Assembly (NCBI GenBank): GCA_964416315.1
Contig: CAYQDR010000006.1
Location: forward strand, 8,343 to 72,342
DNA from: CAYQDR01 sp964416315
GTDB lineage: Bacteria > Methylomirabilota > Methylomirabilia > Rokubacteriales > DASRDR01
Direction of reading: 5' to 3'
Length of the DNA: 64,000 nt
Shown: piece after piece, positions 60,204 to 64,000 of the stretch
Numbering within the stretch: position 1 is the first letter of the stretch
Layout of the letters: each line of letters starts with the position of its first letter
Made by a program: the position numbers and the translations under genes
The notes under the pieces: model-generated
Databases searched by the model: none
The model's input: only the letters and a program-made list of their open reading frames with translations
What the model was told of the DNA's origin: nothing

Positions 60204-61130
60204 TCACGGCCGCTCCGAACTCCACACGTCGAAGAAGTTGAACCACTGCTCCCAGTACCCCGTGACGTAGCGCTCGAGCACGGTGACCGCGCGCGCCAGG
60301 CCCCGCTCCTCCTCGCCCCGCCTCACGTCGAACGCGGCCTCGACACACAGCCGGTACCGCCCTCCCTCGTCGAGGACACAAAACGCGGGCACGACCGGCA
60401 CGCCCGCCGCTCCGGCCATGACGAACGGCCCGAGGGGGAACGCCGCCGCCGCGCCGAAGAAGGGGACGCGCCGGTCACCGCGGTCGCCCATCGCCCGGTC
60501 CATCTGGAAGGCGACGAACTCGCCCCGCCTGAGCGCGGCGACGAGCTCCACCGAGACGAGGGGGCTCGTCCGACGGACGGCGCGCAGCCCGCTATCCGGG
60601 TCGCCGTCCAGGATGGCCGCGACCCCCGGCTCTTGCTCCGGGGCCATGACGAGGTGCACGCGCCGACCGAAGGTGGCCAGCAGCCGGCCCGCGAGCTGCC
60701 AGTTGCCGAGGTGCGCCGTGACGAACACGCTGCCGCGCTCCCGCGTGAGCAACTCCCGGGCCGGCTGGTCGCACTCCACTCTGGCCACGTGTTGCCAAAG
60801 CTTCGCCGCGGGCTCGCGGTTCAGCGACAGGAGGTCGGCGAAGCACACGGCGAAACGCTGGAAGACCCGACGCACGGCCGCGTCCAGCCAGGCCCCGTCG
60901 CGCCCCGGGTGCACGCGCGCGAGGTTTCGGCCGACCGCGGCCCGCTCCACCGCGAGGCACGGGGCGAGGACGCGCGCCGCTCCCGCGGCAAGCCACCGCC
61001 GAGCCCGGCGCGGCAAGCGCGGGGCGGTCGCGAGCGCCAGCCGGTAGTAGCTTGGGCGATTGTAGGAGTGGGCATACCAGCGCGCCGGCGACGGAGTCGG
61101 CGGGGCGGCGGGCGGCGCGGCTACGCTCAT
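60204..61130 (-). CDS. LpxL/HtrB-like acyltransferase
   Basis: 308 aa, lysophospholipid/lipid A late acyltransferase fold. Seen: a basic-hydrophobic N-terminal region and the block VTAHLGNWQLAGRLL, then FQMDRAMGDRGDRRVPFFG and GVPVVPAFCVLDEGGRY. In LpxL enzymes the HxxxxE/D dyad is HLGNWE; here the acidic residue is Gln, which may lower activity or mark a different subgroup. ATG 61130 and its ribosome site lie at the edge of repeat family 2 copy 3. Likely moves the acyl product onto a lipid. Confidence 0.85.
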   Translation of the reverse strand: MSVAAPPAAPPTPSPARWYAHSYNRPSYYRLALATAPRLPRRARRWLAAGAARVLAPCLAVERAAVGRNLARVHPGRDGAWLDAAVRRVFQRFAVCFADLLSLNREPAAKLWQHVARVECDQPARELLTRERGSVFVTAHLGNWQLAGRLLATFGRRVHLVMAPEQEPGVAAILDGDPDSGLRAVRRTSPLVSVELVAALRRGEFVAFQMDRAMGDRGDRRVPFFGAAAAFPLGPFVMAGAAGVPVVPAFCVLDEGGRYRLCVEAAFDVRRGEEERGLARAVTVLERYVTGYWEQWFNFFDVWSSERP

Positions 61131-61385
61131 CCGCGTACCTTCCGCCGAGACACGTCTGGCAATAGATCCCGCACGCTAGACGGCTTGTCTGCTCAGAGTC
61201 TGGACGAACCTGTCGGATTTCGGGACCCACTCGAGCCGTGGCCGAGGACCGAGCAGCTCGAGGACGCAAGCCCGAGCCGACCGGAGGCGTACGACCCAGC
61301 CTGCCCCGTTGGGGCGGGACCGGGTACCCCGCAAAGGTAGGACCGGCGAGGGCCGAGGACGAAGAGCTGCGACGGTCATCGGCCG
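61131..61385 (-). repeat. Intercistronic repeat, family 2, copy 3
   Basis: Its right end (CGAGGGCCGAGGACG...GAGCTGCGACGG) and GAGCAGCTCGAGGACGCA plus GCCCGAGC match copy 1; its left end (GCCAGACG-GTCTC...GGAAGGTACGCGGATGAG on the minus strand) matches copy 1 up to and over the start codon of the next gene. The central palindrome is replaced by a different GC stem (GCCCCGTTGGGGC, 61303-61315). Confidence 0.7.
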
Positions 61386-61390
61386 CGGCA

Positions 61391-62251
61391 CTAGAGCAAG
61401 GGCGAGGCGAAGAGCCGGAATACGCGGATGCGGCCCGGCGGGCTGTACGGCAGCCCGGCGACCCAGAAGGCCCGCGTCGCGGGGTCGTAGCGGAACTCGA
61501 GGGGGGTGTCGGGATCGTTCGGATCGTACGCGAGAAACGCGACGCCCCCGAACCGCGGCCGGTAGTCGTAGACCAGGACCGCGTGGTTCAAGAGGTCGGG
61601 CTCGGGGAAGTTCGTGATCATCAAAGGCGCAGGCTGCCCGGCGTCCAACTCCGCCACGAGCTCCGCCGCGACACGGCTCTGGTGGCCGGCCCCCAGCGGC
61701 AGGGCGACGCGCCAGGTCCGCCAGTGGATCATGCTCAGCAGGTTCGAGTCGAACGCGGTCTTGATCGCCTCCTCCTGGGCGCGCGAGAGCGTGTAGAGAT
61801 CCGGATAGCCCGGGATGACGATCCGCTCCCCGTCGCGTCGCGGCGCCTCCCAGGGCCTCTGGGCCATGACCTCTCGGCCGAGCCGCGTATACTCCCCGGG
61901 CGCCAGCGGCGGCTCCCCGGGAGCGAAGCGGGCGAAGCGGTAGAACTGGCTCGCCGCGCGCGCCATTACGATGCAGTAGTTGGCGAAGTCCACCGCCCTC
62001 TCCGGGTGCTCCCCGCGGACGAGGTTCGCGAAGGCGAACGTGTCCTGTCCCAGCTCGAACCGAGCGGCAGGCGCGGGCGTCCGGCCGCGCCCCGGCCGCG
62101 GGAGCACGGACTCGGGCCCGGCCGTAGCGCACCCCGTCAGCGCGATCCCGAAGAGGACAAGCGCCAGCCAGCGCGAGGGTCGGAACCGGCAGAGCCCCAC
62201 CCGCCGAACACGCGTCTGCGCGCGCTGGTCGGCAGGCCACGGGACAAACAT
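61391..62251 (-). CDS. Lipoprotein, possible papain-like/C39-type fold
   Basis: 286 aa. Basic N-terminus, hydrophobic RWLALVLFGIALTGC with lipobox LTGC (Cys about residue 41). Downstream: FANYCIVMARAASQFYRFAR and NHAVLVYDYRPRFGG...LAYDPNDP; the spaced Cys, His and Asp recall C39-like cysteine peptidases, but I cannot assign it firmly. ATG 62251 gives a long n-region. A near-consensus promoter is just upstream. First gene of the minus-strand ketosynthase cluster; probably an outer- or inner-membrane-anchored accessory. Confidence 0.65.
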   Translation of the reverse strand: MFVPWPADQRAQTRVRRVGLCRFRPSRWLALVLFGIALTGCATAGPESVLPRPGRGRTPAPAARFELGQDTFAFANLVRGEHPERAVDFANYCIVMARAASQFYRFARFAPGEPPLAPGEYTRLGREVMAQRPWEAPRRDGERIVIPGYPDLYTLSRAQEEAIKTAFDSNLLSMIHWRTWRVALPLGAGHQSRVAAELVAELDAGQPAPLMITNFPEPDLLNHAVLVYDYRPRFGGVAFLAYDPNDPDTPLEFRYDPATRAFWVAGLPYSPPGRIRVFRLFASPLL

Positions 62252-62263
62252 GAGATCAGCTCT

Positions 62264-62292
62264 ATTCTGATTGGCGCTCCCACTTTCGTCAA
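62264..62292 (-). promoter_or_regulatory. Promoter of the ketosynthase cluster
   Basis: Reading minus: TTGACG (62292-62287), 17-bp spacer, CAGAAT (62269-62264); 12 bp to the lipoprotein ATG. Confidence 0.6.
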
Positions 62293-62419
62293 GGAGTTTG
62301 TGCCCGCGTTTGGCGCAGAAGGCCGCGCGTTCGCGTTGGGGTCGCGCGCTACTGTGCCCGCCGCTGTCGACCTTGCGTCAACGTGGCGCCGCGCAGCTCC
62401 ACGGGTCTCCGGAGTCGTG

Positions 62420-62640
62420 ATGATCTCGACGTCGCGGAGCAAACGAAAGGAGGACCGTCTGCCCTACGCTCCAGGCGGGCCCCTCCGGGCGGCCCGCCGG
62501 GAGTTGGGGATCTGCCGGACTCTAATCGACCGCTGGCGAGCGCGATTCGACCACTATGGCCTCAAGGGGCCTACCCACCCGGCGTCGCCCGGCCCGGCCG
62601 GGCCGACCTCGCCGCGTCACGGCAGGCGGTGGTCCCCGAC
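62420..62640 (+). pseudogene. Transposase helix-turn-helix remnant
   Basis: Frame from ATG 62420 reads LRAARRELGICRTLIDRWRA then RFDHYGLKGPTHP, like the N-terminal HTH of IS481/IS3-type transposases, then degenerates into Pro/Ala-rich sequence; no catalytic DDE part. The region 62293-62419 holds nothing I can name. Confidence 0.45.
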
Positions 62641-63527
62641 TACTGCTGCCCCGCCGCCTTGGGCGTCTCCCCATCGGGGCGGTGCCGGTAATAGGTCTGC
62701 GGCGTTTTCGAAACGACGAATTTCACGCTGTCCTGGATACAGACCCGAAGCGCCTTCTCGATCGGCGTCTTCGACCACGCGCTGAGCGCCCCGCCGAGGG
62801 CGCCTCCGCCGCCCGCGCGAGCCAAGGCCGCCCCGAGGTTGAAATCGGTCGCCTTACCCTCCACGGTGGTGGCGGCGACAATCCGGGAAGTCTTGGTGTC
62901 GATCACGCGCACATCGATGGCTATGTGCGCGTTCCTGATACCGGCCAGGACACCGCCCAGGATCGCAGCACCCGTTCCCCAGAAGCCGGGAAGGCCGAGG
63001 CCACCAAGGCTGCCGCCACCACCTGACGCCGCGCCCTCGAATTCGGTGACAGTTCCCGTGACCAGGAGCTCTGCGCCCTCAATCTCGCCGATCGGTGCCT
63101 CCGTGCCCCTCTTGATGCGGCCTGCCGTGGCGAGGTCCTGCTCCCGTAGGACGTCCCCTATTGCCTGCCGCTCCAGGACAATGAAGCGGTTGCTGTGGAA
63201 GAGCGCCGTTGCCAGCATGTCTGCCATACCGTCCCCGATAGCCCCGGTCCACCACCCCTTCCCAGTCTTGTCCCTGAACTGCGCGACCGCCACACGCGCC
63301 TTAGGCCCGTCGTAGGCCTCCTGCTGCGCCTCCTCGATGCTCTTGCCCTCCGGCGTCGTCACGCTCGCCTTCGGGGCGAACGCCTGCATATCCGCGCACC
63401 CGATCAGCCCGAGAAAGACCGCCCCTCCTAAACTAACCCGAAGTTCCCCTACCGCTCCGCCGGATAAATGACCGCCGCCACGGTGAAAATGTTTCGGGCA
63501 GCTAAAGGTAGCCAAGAATATTGGCAA
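62640..63527 (-). CDS. CsgG-like lipoprotein, 5' end probably disturbed
   Basis: Core of about 265 aa: lipoprotein signal LRVSLGGAVFLGLIGC (lipobox LIGC), then VAVAQFRDKTGKGWWTGAIG and GDGMADMLATALFHSNRFIV, ERQAIGDVLREQDL, AELLVTGTVTEFEG, IAIDVRVIDTKTSRIVAATT: the CsgG/curli-secretion-channel-like fold. In the frame before the signal sequence there is no ATG or GTG; only TTG 63527 and 63515, which lie in AT-rich sequence that looks like the end of the adjacent insertion sequence. The native start has therefore probably been removed. Outer-membrane pore or stress-related role by family. Confidence 0.72.
   Translation of the reverse strand: MPIFLATFSCPKHFHRGGGHLSGGAVGELRVSLGGAVFLGLIGCADMQAFAPKASVTTPEGKSIEEAQQEAYDGPKARVAVAQFRDKTGKGWWTGAIGDGMADMLATALFHSNRFIVLERQAIGDVLREQDLATAGRIKRGTEAPIGEIEGAELLVTGTVTEFEGAASGGGGSLGGLGLPGFWGTGAAILGGVLAGIRNAHIAIDVRVIDTKTSRIVAATTVEGKATDFNLGAALARAGGGGALGGALSAWSKTPIEKALRVCIQDSVKFVVSKTPQTYYRHRPDGETPKAAGQQ
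63437..63451 (-). repeat. 15-bp motif shared with 2972-2986
   Basis: Exact match CCCGAAGTTCCCCTA, here overlapping the beginning of the CsgG-like signal-peptide region. Confidence 0.5.
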
Positions 63528-63585
63528 TTGACCGAGATAATGATGCTAATGGTAGCGGGGAGTCGGCTGAGAAAGGTAGCCAAGA
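63504..63585 (+). repeat. AT-rich left end of the insertion sequence with repeated motif
   Basis: AAAGGTAGCCAAGA occurs at 63504-63517 and 63572-63585; the first copy continues into a GCCAA-GAATA-TTGGC inverted repeat (63511-63525). The stretch is much richer in A+T than the rest of the window. Probably the terminal inverted repeat and a subterminal transposase-binding site. Confidence 0.55.
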
Positions 63586-63591
63586 TTGTTC

Positions 63592-63621
63592 TTGACCTGT
63601 CGCCGTCGGCCGGCGTAGGGT
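63592..63621 (+). promoter_or_regulatory. Transposase promoter
   Basis: TTGACC (63592-63597), 18-bp spacer, TAGGGT (63616-63621); only 6 bases before the transposase ATG. Confidence 0.55.
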
Positions 63622-63627
63622 ACTGGG

Positions 63628-64000
63628 ATGGCGCGCGCCTCTGGGGCCTGTCACGTGGCCGAGATCACACGCACGCACGGCGGCCGGCGCTATCGCTATT
63701 ACCTCCTGCGGCGTACCTATCGCCAGGCCGGCACGGTCAAGCACGAAACGCTCGGCAATCTCTCCCGCCTCCCGGCCGCGACCATCGCGCTGATTCGCCG
63801 CGCCGTGCGGGGCGACGCGCTGGTCGCGCCCGACGACGCGTTCGACGTCATCCGCTCGCGGCCCCACGGCCACGTCGCCGCCGTCGTGGGCACGGCGCGG
63901 AAGGTGGGGCTGCCCGCGCTCTTCGCGGCCACGCGCCGTCGGGAGCGGGATCTCGTCGAGGCCCTGATCGCGGCGCGCGTCCTGGACCCCTGCTCCAAGC
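63628..64000 (+). mobile_element. IS1634-type transposase, N-terminal part (cut by window end)
   Basis: First 124 codons from ATG 63628: MARASGACHVAEITRTHGGR, RTYRQAGTVKHETLGNLSRL, IRRAVRGDALVAPDD, SRPHGHVAAVVGTARKVGL, RRRERDLVEALIAARVLDP. This is the standard N-terminal region of the large IS1634/IS4-related transposases. No stop codon before the window end, so it is probably intact at this side. The insertion sits immediately 5' of the CsgG-like gene, on the opposite strand. Confidence 0.82.

Overview
The window is about 70% G+C, densely packed, and has no rRNA or tRNA gene that I can see. Gene content (LLM-class oxidoreductase, EthD protein, iol genes, polyamine/iron-type ABC importers, hopanoid genes, DUF222-HNH endonuclease, cyclase-TPR gene) and recurrent GC-rich intergenic hairpins suggest an uncultivated soil or subsurface bacterium such as Candidatus Rokubacteria/Methylomirabilota. 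That placement is inference from gene style, not a marker-gene result.

Layout. 1-9.7 kb: polX, an exported FKBP isomerase, an acyl-CoA dehydrogenase with an ACAD10/11-type phosphotransferase, a VapBC-like pair, and a small catabolic run (enolase-superfamily enzyme, aldehyde dehydrogenase, SDR). 9.8-15.6 kb: a tryptophan operon start with a real Trp-rich leader peptide and attenuator (trpL-trpE-trpG), a Cys4 miniprotein, then a siroheme-dependent nitrite/sulfite reductase with the two genes that make siroheme. 15.7-19.6 kb: LLM oxidoreductase, a broken adenylate cyclase/TPR gene, a HugZ-like protein. 19.6-25 kb: inositol-type catabolism (PfkB kinase and TIM-barrel isomerase divergent from iolD-iolE) and a RelBE-like pair. 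25.3-34.6 kb, minus strand: one long operon with two complete iron/polyamine-type ABC importers and an SDR. 34.6-39.2 kb, minus: HAD phosphatase, then hopanoid genes hpnJ and hpnL with a CDP-alcohol phosphatidyltransferase.

39.7-47.2 kb is a defence-like island: DUF222-HNH endonuclease, an orphan Phd antitoxin with a palindromic operator, and a type III-like restriction-modification operon. Its Res subunit carries a C-terminal MNT nucleotidyltransferase domain, a HEPN gene sits between res and mod, and two uncharacterised genes follow. I regard this Res-MNT/HEPN/Mod arrangement as the most notable thing here.

47.2-62.3 kb, minus: a long co-directional cluster of four ketosynthase-like genes (two without the active-site Cys), an acyl carrier protein, an LpxL-like acyltransferase, a GT2 glycosyltransferase, two flavoproteins, a LolD/MacB-type ABC exporter and a lipoprotein. 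It looks like a type II fatty-acid/polyene-like lipid or pigment pathway. The right end holds a transposase remnant, a CsgG-like lipoprotein whose start is probably disturbed, and the left end of an IS1634-type insertion sequence cut by the window edge.

Two families of dispersed intergenic repeats run through the window: a two-hairpin element (four copies) and an intercistronic element (three copies). Several promoters have near-consensus -35/-10 boxes with 17-bp spacing, and in three cases the -35 box contains the stop codon of the preceding gene. Several genes start only 4-7 bases after the predicted transcription start, so leaderless mRNAs look common.
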